A stretch of DNA of 64,000 nucleotides from NCBI GenBank assembly GCA_037349105.1, contig JAYJMM010000080.1, positions 186,001-250,000 on the forward strand. The letters are read 5' to 3'. The notes beneath the pieces are model-generated. The model searched no databases. It had not been told where the DNA came from and saw only the letters and a list, made by a program, of their open reading frames with translations. Shown piece by piece: positions 22,900-33,800 of this stretch. The stretch comes from Limnomonas spitsbergensis. Lineage: Eukaryota; Chlorophyta; Chlorophyceae; Chlamydomonadales. Positions within the stretch are counted from its first letter, which is position 1. Each line of letters begins with the position of its first letter. Made by a program: the position numbers and the translations under genes.

Positions 22900-25800
22900 T
22901 CATTCCGCGCTGGCCGGTTGGTCACCAGCGGGAGCTGCTGTCGGCTGAATCTGTGCCATTGCTTCCACGATCTCCTCCCTGCAGAAATTAAGGAGTATGA
23001 AATTAGTGCCATTTTCCCGGCGTTGTGCAAGTTTTTCTCTTTCAGGGCTGGGGGACCCACCTCCAGAAAGGTGGAACCCAGAATACCCCTCCCATAAAAG
23101 GTTGCCTCCCTGACGACAAGCCCTGCCGGCAGACGCTCAAGATAACCCAATGCAACGCCCCACTAAAGATCTCATGTCCCATTCAAATGACGCATGTTAT
23201 GAAAAAGGAATACCGGTACAGGATTTGTCTCCCCCAGAGACATCATGTTTGAAGGCGAGATATGTGCAAACGACATGTCCTAGTCTATTTCATGCTCCAA
23301 CTGGTTTGCGCCTATCTGACCCATGCATGAAATGTCATGCTCCGCTGGACTAAAAACAAAGCACACACCCCGAATCACAATCGATAGTGCAGGTATACTT
23401 TTCAGAACTGATCCCCCTGATCCCTGATCTCTTTCCGCTTACTTTGTGAAGTATTTGTTCAGAATCGTGATGAGGGAGCCTCCTGTGCATGGCCCTATAC
23501 CCAGGGCGTTACACAGCTGCTGGCGTTGCAGCTTGGCACCGGGAGTCTGCAGACAGAAAGTGATCGGGGGTCAGGAACCGCATCGGGGAGGGGGAGGGGG
23601 AGGGGCAGGGCGTCTTTCTGAATGCGTTCTTTTGAAAGCAAAGCAAAGACAACCATGGTGACTGTGCTTTATATTCTCTTTCTCCTCCCTGTTCCCCCCT
23701 CTTCCTCACCCCTTCCCCTTGCATCCTCTCTTATATCCATTAAGATACAATATTACCATAGTGGATGTAATGAAGGATTCTCCCCCGTCCTCCTCCTTCT
23801 CCTCCTCATCATTTTTTCTCCCCCGTCCTCCTCCTCCTCCTCATCTTTTCTCCCCTGTCCTCCTTCCTCCTCCCTGTGCCTCCTCTCTCTTCCTCCTTCC
23901 TCCTCCCTGTGCCTCCTGCCTCTTCCTCCTTCCTCCTCCCTGTGCCCCCTCCCTCTTCCTCCCTCCCCCATGTCTTCCCCTTCCATTCTCTGCCACACTG
24001 AAACCTGGAACTCACTTGAATGGCATCCCAGGCATTCACAAAGCCAAACCTGGACAGGAACTCAAGGTCAAACTCCTTCCTCCCAGGGCCAAAGCTGGGT
24101 CGTGCTGCAAGGATGCCCCTGAAAACAGGAGAGAGCAGCAGGAGAGGGGGACCAGGTCACCTCAGGGGGCACAAGAGAGGGGTATTGATTTACAGGGATT
24201 CAGTATTCACAGTGACAGTATGGATGAAGATTAATTTACTCAATAAAACCAACCAAGGCCCCGGATTGGTATGTGTGGACATATATGGATTTTCGAACAA
24301 AGACCACACTCTTTCTTCAACGTGTTTTAAGCAAAGAACTCGCAATTGGAAACAGCAGCAAAGGCAACATGGTACACACCTTCCAGGTACCAGCAGTCAT
24401 TGCTCTATTTGTTTGCCATGTTCCCACAAGAAGTCTTGCAAGCACAGAGGGCTGCTATCAAAGTGATTCACCCCACAACGCGTTTGTCACTATACATCTT
24501 CGAAGGGCAGTCAACCCAACATCACCCTGAAAACCCCTAAAAGTAATCTGCAGTATTGTCAGCCATAAAGCTACTAAGACACCTTCTCATGGCAACGCAG
24601 CGCACAAAGGAAATACTCCAGCATATGCAAACAAAGGGACAAAAATAAGTGTGGCACTCCGCGCCTCAAGTGTGGAAAGCCATCCTTTCCTAAGTTTGAA
24701 CCACCCGCTTGCCCAAGTGTGAACAAACCTACTTGCGCAGCACATCAGGGCTTGCATACTCCACGCCGATGTTGCCCGATGCATGTCGGCTACAAAGGCA
24801 AGGCGCAGGGTGCAGGGCAAAAGTTTTAAAACTGTGTTTTTCTATCGATAGTATGGTAAGTATCAAAGCAAACAACCGAGACAGAAGGATAGAGGGGAGA
24901 AAAGACAAGGGAACGCAAGGAAGGCAAGTCACGCAAGAGAAACCTACAACACGTGGGATGGCGACAAAAGCCGTCTCTCCTCAAATTATGAGGCCTTTAA
25001 GAAGGTGAAAGACGAAGGTTGGATTCGAGCCAAGGATGGGTGCTTAAATGATGCCCTACAAGGTTTCAAGGTTGAGGTGAGGATAAAGGGTTGGGATATA
25101 GGGTTCAGGGTGGTTAAGGATTGGAGGCCTGCATGCAGTGCCGAGATCAACCGCACTAATCACCATGTTAGTCAGGGTGTATCCACTCATCCAGTTATTT
25201 ACTTTGTAAAAAGGATTCAAGAGGAAGAGGTCCCTGCTAGGAGATTCTGTCAAAGGAGGACTCTCTATTTCCCTGTGAGGGCAGGGATTCCTCTTCAGGG
25301 GACAAATTTGCTGTTTATACTGGCAGGTTACCTGTTGTCCTGAGTGCTGGTTGCCAACGACACTTGAATGAACGCATGCAGCGAGTTGGGCAGCTTCTCG
25401 CTGATGGCCGCACGGATGGCGTTGCCCTCCTGGTCAGGATCCGTAATGATGATGGTGCCCCGGCCAAGGGTCTGCAACGGACAACAGGACGCAAACACAA
25501 TTCACACTTTCATCGCATGGACACGTCTTTATGACGCATGCCTGCCGCACGAGTTAGGACGCCTTACTGTAGAGGCAGCAAGTGTGATGCACATGCAAAG
25601 GAATTCAGCATGCCCTCAACAGTGAGGCATGCCTCCAATATATGGACCCAGGTACTAACCTGCAGGAGCTTCAAGTCGCTCTGCGCCCATCCAGCTCGCA
25701 TGGTTGAGCCTTGACACAGAAATACCTGCCATTGCAGGGTTTGGGTCAACCTGTCAGGGTTAGGGTCTACCAGTCAGGGCTAGGGTGCCATGGTCGGCAT

Positions 25801-27437
25801 CCAGGGGCTGGGGATGAGGGCTAAGGTACCCCCTCTGCATGGCCCCCTGGAGCGCCCTTCAAGCACCCACATCAACACAGGGCCTTAAACACCTCAGCTC
25901 CCACAGCTGTCGTGACCTATCCCTGCCAGCAACACAAATTTGAACCTGCCATCTGGGGTCAGGACGACGTACCCTAGTCAACCCTTCCCGTTGACTACAT
26001 TCTTCAGGGTTCAGGGGGTAGGGTTAAGGGCACGTATATCTTACCGGTGTGGTGACTGCATTCTACACGGTTCAGGGTTCAAGTTACTCTTATCTTACCG
26101 GTGCGGCGACAGCATTCTGCACCGCCCGACCGTCAGTGATCCCTTCCACAAGAATCACGGCTGGGACTTGAGGTAAGTCCGGTCTGTTTGGGGGCTGGAG
26201 GAAGTGCTTGCGGAAACCTGTTGAAAAGGCAGCAGGGACCATCGCATGAGAGAGCAGTGTCAAGGAGTATACAGGGACTGAACAAACGCATGCTGGCGGA
26301 AAAGGGATCAGCTACAACGCCTGGGCTGATCAGACCATGGGCACGGAACAATCCTGACAGTGGTGGAAACAGATTAATCTGAACACACAAGCGGATGTAG
26401 CAGCATCAAAAGGTGAGAGAGAGCATGAGAAACCTACAGCCATGCGGTGATGCATACCGCGTCTCTGGGGTTCAGGGTTGAGGATTTGAAACCTTAAACC
26501 CTGAGAAAAAAGCCTGAGCCATATGCTGATGCAGCCCGTGCATCTAGGGTTTACGGCTTTGGATTTTGAACTCGTAACCCTGAGAATGGAGGATACCACA
26601 GGCCAAGCGTTGATGCAGCCTGTGTCTCCTCGTCTAAGGAACTGCCCATAGCATGGAGCTTTGCTGTCCCTCTCACTGAAGTCTCAAGGCTTGCTAATCA
26701 TGCACCCAGCTGTACTCACGAGCCCAGGGTTTAAGGTCTGAGACCTCCACATGGCCTGCAAACCGCCTGGGCTGGGGCTTTGGGGGCGGGATGTTTTGGA
26801 CCTTAGATCGAGAGGGTTCGACCTTATCGACCTTATCCCTTCCTCCGGATGATCGAGAGGGTTCGAACTTATCCCTTCCCCCCGATGATGCTGGCTGGCG
26901 GGTCATCACGCGTTGCAGTGCTTTCTGGACTCTGAGCTTTTCATTCATGCTAGTTGCGGTGGGTGGGCCGCGGCTGCTCTCTGCTCGACTGTTGTCATAG
27001 TGTTGTGTGCGCGGCGCCGACCGCGAAGCTTCCCTTCCACCCCGGTTGCCATCGTTTGGGGGAGGCAGGGATGAGGGAGGCCACTGGCGGCTACCGGACC
27101 GGTCTGACCCCGGCGGCGGCGGGCGGGCTTCGCCTTCGGCTTCTGCATCGCCTCCATCCAAGAACAGTGCACGGCGCTGAGGGGCTGCCTGACGGCTGCT
27201 TCCGTTGCCATCAGCATATCTGTGGGCCTCCTCCCTCTGCTTGGGAGTTGGGGTGGGCTGGTCAGCAGCACCCATGCTATCCCGACTGCTGTAGGCGGCC
27301 ACACCCGAGCGCGTCGGGGCCCTGATGCTTGGACGCCCAGCTTTAGCATTTTCCAGTAGATGAGGCTTGCATACACTGAAGCTGCGGCTGCTGATGCTAT
27401 TGAGCAGCGACATAGCGCGCGGCTGAAACAGGGACAT
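22900..27437 (-). CDS. RNase M5-like TOPRIM ribonuclease, probably organelle-targeted
   Basis: Nuclear homologue of bacterial RNase M5 (RnmV), which trims 5S rRNA precursors. Eight exons join in phase with GT-AG junctions: 27437-26720, 26217-26099, 25725-25660, 25471-25332, 24789-24733, 24118-24016, 23546-23443, 22978-22900, giving 461 aa. Residues 1-239 are an Arg/Ser/Pro-rich extension, its start (MSLFQPRAMSLLNSISSRSF) suggesting a transit peptide. Residues 258-330 are the TOPRIM domain: VILVEGITDGRAV supplies the conserved Glu (264) and IIITDPDQEGNAIR the DxD (312/314). Then come NIGVEYASPDVLRK, matching the bacterial GVEHA segment, and a C-terminal domain with LEFLSRFGFVNAWDAI, LQRQQLCNALGIGPCTGG and LNKYFTKEEIVEAM, matching the bacterial RNA-binding tail in order. 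Bacterial enzymes are about 190 aa, so the N-terminal 240 residues are extra. The exon 1 donor at 26720/26719 (gtgagt) gives the correct phase. A tattatac box lies on the minus strand at 27470-27477, possibly too close to the ATG to be the TATA element. Confidence 0.88.
23862..23960. repeat. 33-bp polypyrimidine minisatellite in an RNase M5-like intron
   Basis: Three units of 33 bp, with ctgtgcc recurring at 23874, 23907 and 23940, inside a longer CT-rich tract (about 23680-23990). It lies in the intron between exons 24016-24118 and 23443-23546; on the sense strand it is purine-rich. Confidence 0.85.
26041..26127 (-). repeat. 54-bp tandem duplication copying the exon 2 donor of the RNase M5-like gene
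   Basis: The 3' end of exon 2 and its splice donor (cgcaccggtaagat at 26099) recur 54 bp further along the minus strand in diverged form (ccacaccggtaagat). The proximal donor keeps the frame; reading on to the distal one meets TAA at once. Confidence 0.7.
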
Positions 27438-28583
27438 GCGGATACGTTAGACTGGTTTCAAGTCGTTGCGTATAATAGGGGACAGACACGGGCTCGGATG
27501 GTGGTTGGTGTGAATGCTTGTCGAAATGTGCGCGCGTACAGGTGACTAGGCCAGCAACGTATTTGTTTACGGCTAGTTCCGGAGCCATATCTCATTGAAT
27601 TGCAGGCTTGAAGCGCCCCAGTGGCTGCGCGTAATGAAGCTGCATAGAGGCGGATTGTCGCCGAGTTGCTCCTGTTGTACACTGTAGGTGCGATGCTTGG
27701 GTGTGGGGTTCAACCAGTTGGCCAGATCGCTTGAGGGAGCATGAGCCTGCAGAAGCGCAGCCTAAGACTACAATCTCACAGTTAATCTGCGGCATAAGGA
27801 TAGAATGAACCGGAACAGTGCACAGCACTCAGAGCTCAAAGCGCCACAGGCGCTTCAGATTTGAACCATATCTACCACAATGCATCGCAAAGTACTGCAA
27901 TGTGCCCTCGACAGCCTAGTGCATCTATCGTGTGGGGATTTGGGTGGCCTGCTCTACCGACAGCAGGTATCTGATGCCACTGCTACCACCCCTTCCTGCA
28001 AGCAGCACATGCCGTTGCAGTCTTGCAGTCCATGCATGGGTCATTCTTTTACATCATGAGCAACTGAATTCATACATGAGATAACGTGAACATGCGCAGC
28101 ATTCACAAAATAACAGCCTGACACACACACACACCGCCAGACTATCCTCTCTCACCCTATCTAGGACACTGGGTTCCAAGTTCCTGCCCCATCACATAAG
28201 AATTGGGCATGGCTGCTCCTTGGATCAGGTTGCTGGATTCCATATTCCTGTCCCTTCACATGCCATGGGAGGGCGGCATGGCTGCACCATGTTCTCGGCT
28301 GTGCATGGTGACTGGAATTGAGCCTGCTCATCCCTACCAGCCCACGTGGAGTGTTGAGCAGAGCCCTGCAGATATGCACCATCCTAAACACACAGCCTAC
28401 GCACAGCACAAACACACCTCTTTCAGCGTGTGCTACTGTGCTCATACAAGTGTGAAGCTCGACACAACTGATTGCTCACTTGCTCTCCTCTCCTGATCGG
28501 CTATCCATTTACCCTTTTTCTCGTCTATGAGCATGCCCCACTCATTGGGCGTCATGAAAATGGGCTGTCTGTGACATCCCCGT
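27438..28583. other. Intergenic stretch with dispersed repeat, no gene seen
   Basis: It holds the 5' region of the RNase M5-like gene, a short CA microsatellite at 28121-28133, and at about 28140-28400 a relative of the foldback arm at 20875 (ggcggcatggctgcaccatg, then ggctgtgcatgg). The sequence at 28583 is the native left flank of the 13.1-kb tandem array. Confidence 0.55.
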
Positions 28584-29420
28584 GTTAAGGCGTATGTGGT
28601 TTTGAACTGGGATTCCGCTGCGGGCTCTGCTGAGTGCAAATGATGTCGCACTAGTGCACCACAAACTGATAGTTGCGTTGATTGCCAAACAGCGTTTAAC
28701 ATAAATTTGGACATCCATTGGCCCGTTTTAGGATAAATCGTTTTGTTGGCTCCTGTTGATGACCCTCCAAGGTCTCTTCCTCTCAAGGTATGCATGGTCA
28801 GCACACCTGCGGCACCTGGTGGAGGTCCTCTGCACTGGCAGGGGCTCAGTGTTGGAGAAGCAGGTGGGCAAAGCATTATGGGTAAAGCATTATTGAATTG
28901 ATAATTCAGTAATACGCGCGGTGCGCTACATCAGATAGACAAAGCAGAAAAAAAGGTGCAAACATACTTGCTTGAGGGTTCAGCCAGTCAGTTGGACGAT
29001 AAGGTGGTCGAGCCTTATGAGCAGGGCCTCCAGGTGTAACGTCATTGACTTGTTGAGTGTACAGCCAACACCAGCAGTCACAGGTGTGCAGGTGCAGCGG
29101 TGGCACCGGTAGCACAGCACGACGGGCGACATGCAGCTCGCAGTTCGACAGATCACCGAAGGGCGCACATGGTGCAGTGAATTTAATGGGCATTGGAGGA
29201 GTTGGAGCGGGGCAGGTGTCCCCAAACTGTGTCAGGCCGATTCTGCCTTTCAGTCCTACCAGTGCCAGAGGTCAATGACGTTACACCTCTGGGCCCTGCT
29301 CAAAAAAGGCTCGGCCGCGTGGGGGCCTAAATAAAAGGGGCCGGAAAAAAAAGGAAAAGGGTAAAAAAAGTGAAGGGACAGACAAAAGGCTGGAAAGGAA
29401 AGGCGAAGGACGTAACCTAC
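28584..29420. other. Left arm of tandem unit: old repeat sequence flanking the PAT-like element
   Basis: No intact gene. It holds two oppositely oriented copies of a retroelement terminal motif: gagccttatgagcagggcct at 29010-29049 (plus) and gtcaatgacgttacacctct at 29271-29319 (minus). The PAT-like element follows after cgtaacctac. The same sequence is at 41650-42486 and 54808-55644. Short minus-strand frames here (28906-29193 and 28980-29225) look like repeat-derived translation. Confidence 0.6.
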
Positions 29421-30058
29421 CTGTCACAGTATATTACCGTATACGTGACAGAACCGTTTGAGCCGCCGTTAGCGGCCGCGGAGCCTCCGCAGCTTCTCTG
29501 CGGAGTCTCCTGATTTGAACTGAGACCTAGAAACCCGCTTACGCAGGGTGATTTAGCATAATCTGTACTCTGAATTGGGCCTGCCGGGTCCCTGTATCCC
29601 GGCAATTGTCTAAGCTACTACTTTTGTCCCTTTTGAAGGACAGGCCTCTGGTGTAAAGAGTATAGGCCTAGCTCTCACGGATACTAGCCCTTGCTCGCCA
29701 CTAAGTCAGTACCTTACACTTCAGTCAAGTCTAGCACCACGGAAAGTGGTGATAGCATAAGCAAGTGACAAGCGAGCCCCATCCAGATCACTGGTCATCC
29801 CCAGCCGACGCGATCTACGGAGCTCGCCCTGAAGAGCACGCGACCTACGGTGCCGATCCCTGACTACTCGTCCATCGGAGACGACTAATCAGGCAAGCAG
29901 TCCCAAGCAGATATTCACCTAAATAGACCAGGAGGCGCAAAGCCGACCAGGAGCTCTCGGCGTACCAGCTTCCAGCTGAGTCCGCCCGGCGACAAAACCC
30001 ACGGACAAAGTCACCTCCGTCGCCGTTCCTTCGCAACCCCGAGCATCCCCGCTCTCAG

Positions 30059-30888
30059 TGTCCTTCAAAAGGGACAAAAGTGGTATTGCAGCCTGATCAG
30101 CTGCTTGCCAACGAGTTCCTCGCTGAGGGAAGCTAAGCTTGTCTGACCTGGAATATTTTTTTTGAATTGTTCGCCTTGGACAGCTTGAAAAAGCACCTCT
30201 GTCGCTGCATTCTGCTTGGGCTTTTCGCGCCAAATTAGATCTTGCAAACTCCAGCTGTGAAGAGCCTTGGGGAGAAGCTCGAAGATCCAGTTGTGGAGTT
30301 ATAAACCCAGCTTGATTCCCTGTGCATTGAGCGTGGCAGCTTAGTGTTGAGTCCAGGAGAGGCTTGAAGATCTGGCTGGAGATTTATCCAGCAGATAATT
30401 ACCTGTATGACTGCAGATTGAGATCAGGTGGATCCAATCTTTCATCATTGACAGAAGTGAACTTGTGGATAGAACATCCAGGTTTGAAATTTTGTGGGTG
30501 TACCAAAGGATCCCCGCAGGACCGCAGAGCTGAACGGACACTACGCAAGAGGATACCTCCGCGTAGGACGCGAGACATCCACGCGGGACGTGTGCCATCT
30601 AGAAACAGCCCAGCCAGCAAAGGTGGGAAGTAATAAAAGGGGCGAAGGAGGATTCCGCCAGATTAAAAATCAGCAAGCAGAAAAAAGGGCGAAGGAGGAT
30701 TCCGCCAGATTAGAATTAGCGAGGAGAAAAGAGGGCGAAGGAGGATTCCGCCAGATTAAAATTAGTGAGCAGATAAGCAGAAAGGCGAGGCCTACCCAGC
30801 TTAATCCCATGAGCCAATAGAAAGGGACACAGAGACCTAGGCAGTGGGCCAGAATACGCGACGCAGAAGAGGCTGATGAGAGTGGCAA
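30059..30888 (+). other. 5' leader of PAT-like element copy 1
   Basis: Untranslated-looking leader. It starts with tgtccttcaaaagggacaaa, the reverse complement of sequence inside A1 (about 29622-29643). It ends with three 46-47 bp tandem units sharing gcgaaggaggattccgccag at 30642, 30689 and 30735. The same leader is at 43125-43954 and 56283-57112. Confidence 0.7.
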
Positions 30889-33800
30889 GTGCTGCGCAGT
30901 GCGTTCAAAAGGAGAACGGGACGATGCCCCGTGGTGGGAAGTCAGGTGATCAGGAAACCTGCAGATCTGCAGGCGGTGGGTGAAGCAAAAGCCGCCACTG
31001 CGGAATGGCCCCCAGTAAAAAGGAAGGAGGATCTGGCTCAGCCAAGAGGGTGGAACAGGCTAGGGCAGTGGGCCACTGGAGTGTGGAAAAGTGTGTGTGA
31101 CGCAGAGCAGGCGGGGTTAAGCAGTCTGGCTGTGCCCCAGCAGCGCGCACCCTTGGAGGCATTGACCAGGTGTATGGAGCAGCCAGGTAATCAGGTGTCC
31201 CCCAACGGCTGGTCCATGTTTGATATCCTCAGCAGTGACAGTGAGCCAAGTCCCAGGCACCTGATCAACTGTATTACGGCAGAGAGTGCCGGCCCACCCA
31301 GGCAGGATAGCCTGGTAGCTAGCGAGCAGCTGCACCTGATCAACTGTATTACGGCAGAGAGTGCCGGCCCACCCAGGCAGGATAGCCCGGTAGCTAGCGA
31401 GCAGCTGCACCTGATCAACTGTATTACGGCAGAGAGTGCCGGCCCACCCAGGCAGGATAGCCCGGTAGCTAGCGAGCAGCTGCACCTGATCAACTGTGTT
31501 CCGATAGGGAATGCTTTTTCACCCAAACCAGTGACCGGTGGCTGCGAGCCAAGCCAACTGCAGGTGCAGGCGTCAAGGCTGGGTTTGCAGAGAGAGGCGG
31601 TTCCTGTGACACCTGTAGGGATCGGTGGCTCCGAGCCAAGCCAACTGCAGGTGCATGCGTCACGGCTGTGTTTGCAGATGGAGGCAGTTCCTGTGACACC
31701 TGTAGGGATCGGTGGTTGTGAGCCAGACCAACTGCAGGTGCAGGCATCACGGCTGTGTTTGCAGAAGGAGGCAGTTCCTGTGAAAACTGTGGTGGCCGGT
31801 GGCTGTGAGCCAGGCCAACTGCAGGTGCATGCGTCACGGCTGTGTTTGCAGATGGAGGCAGTTCCTGTGACACCTGTAGGGATCGGTGGCTGTGAGCCAG
31901 ACCATCTGCAGGTGCAGGCATCACGGCTGTGTTTGCAGAAGGAGGCAGTTCCTGTGAAAACTGTGGTGGCCGGTGGCTGTGAGCCAGGCCAACTGCAGGT
32001 GCATGCGTCACGGCTGTGCTTGCAGATGGAGGCAGTTCCTGTGACACCTGTAGGGATCGGTGGCTGTGAGCCAGACCAACTGCAGGTGCAGGCATCACGG
32101 CTGTGTTTGCAGAAGGAGGCAGTTCCTGTGAAAACTGTGGTGGCCGGTGGCTGCGAGCCAAGCCAACTGCAGGTGCAGGCGTCACGGCTGTGTTTTCAGA
32201 TGGAGGACGTTCCTGTGACACCTGTGGTGGCTGGTGGCTGTGAGCCAGGCCAACTGCAGTTGCAGGCGTCACGTTTGTGTTTGTCGAGGGAGGCAGCCCA
32301 TGTGACACCTGTGGTGGCCGGCGGCTGCGAGCCGGACCAACTGCATCCGTGGGAGCAGAAGCTAAACCAAAAGGTGGCTGAAGAACCAGTTGGCCCAAGT
32401 GAGGTTGAGGACCACGAGCACAGGCAGGCGCCGGTGCCGGTGCAGATGCACCAGCCAGAAGAGGAAAGGCCTGTCACACCACCAGTGGCAGCAGCTCCAG
32501 GAGGGGTCCAGGTGCCAATATCAGAACCAGGGGCGGCCCAGCAGGCCAGCAAACAGCTGGAGGCGGCAGAGAATCCTGGGGGGTCAGAGGAGCAAGGAAT
32601 CTCCATACCCATGCTGAGGGAAAAGGTTAATTGGTACCGGCAGAAGCTCAAAGGAATGGCCAGGCAGCTGTGGGTGGCCAGGCAGCCAATAATAGCATTG
32701 GAGATAAGGATGACCAGACAGCTGAGGATGGTGAAGCATCGCTTGGATCATGCCAAACAGAACCTACAGGCGCGGCTGCCTACAGGTGAGGAAGAGGAAG
32801 AGCAGCAGCTGCAGCAGACAGCCATGGTTGCATGGCACGTGGCACTACCCGGGGGGCACGGGGCTGAGCAGGCCAGCCATGAGGCGAAAAAAGAGGCACA
32901 GCTGCCGCAGCACCAGGAGTGCATGCCCAGATTGCCCAGGCAGGAGGGTTTCCGCTCAGCAGAGCCGTGTGGGCCAGTGGGTCAAGCCAGCCCTAGCCTG
33001 AGTCTGGGCCCTGACGGCTGCAGCAAGTCCAGCCAGGCAGTGGCAGGCAAGGCAGCTGACAGTGACGTGGAAGCAGCTAGGAGCAGCAGGTCTCCGGTGC
33101 CAGCACACGTGGACGACAGCAGCAGCAGGAATGTGTGCCTGGTAGCAATCCATGCTGCGGTGCCTGCAGATGTGGAGCTGGCCAGGATCTGGGAGAATCG
33201 CGCAACAGGTGCCCGTCAGCAGCCGATGGACATCCGCAATGCCATGCGTCAGGCCATGAGGCGTAACACCGGAGGAGTATGTATGTTCTGCGGGTACAAG
33301 TGCGAGCACAGCGACAGGGCATGTGAGCACCTCATGGATGCCAACATCCAGAAGGGGCTGGAGCCGGGTGAGGACCCGGCTGAGGCCAGTGATGCAGAGA
33401 TCAAGCGCGAGGGAGCTGAGATCAAGCCTGCTGTGACCAGGCAGGCCCCGCAGAGCAGCAAAGAACCACAGGAAAAGTCAGCTGTACCAGTGGGAAAGCC
33501 GTGGGCTGACCTAATATCTGAGGAAGAGCTGCCTGATCCGATACAAGAAGAGAAGGGGCGGCAGCCAGTGACAGGGCTGCGCCCAAGGCAGCCAATGCGA
33601 CCACGCAGGGTGCCGGTTAAAAGAGGGGCGGGATCCACAGTCTACGGGACGCCGCTGTCCAAGTTTACGCCCAGTGTGGGCAGACCTGTGCAGACACCCA
33701 AGGAGGGATCTAGCAGCCAGATGCGAGCAGGCGGCAGCCACAAGGAAATCCTGCGCGGATTTTATCAAGGTACAGCACAGGCGCAGGATACCAGACCTAG

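Noticed and set aside
25735..26035. gggttagggt and similar strings as an interstitial telomere
   Set aside because: Scattered, irregular and inside an RNase M5-like intron; no tandem telomere repeat.
31490..32398. 302-codon minus-strand repetitive frame
   Set aside because: Antisense of the 87-bp gag repeats, which are naturally open on both strands.
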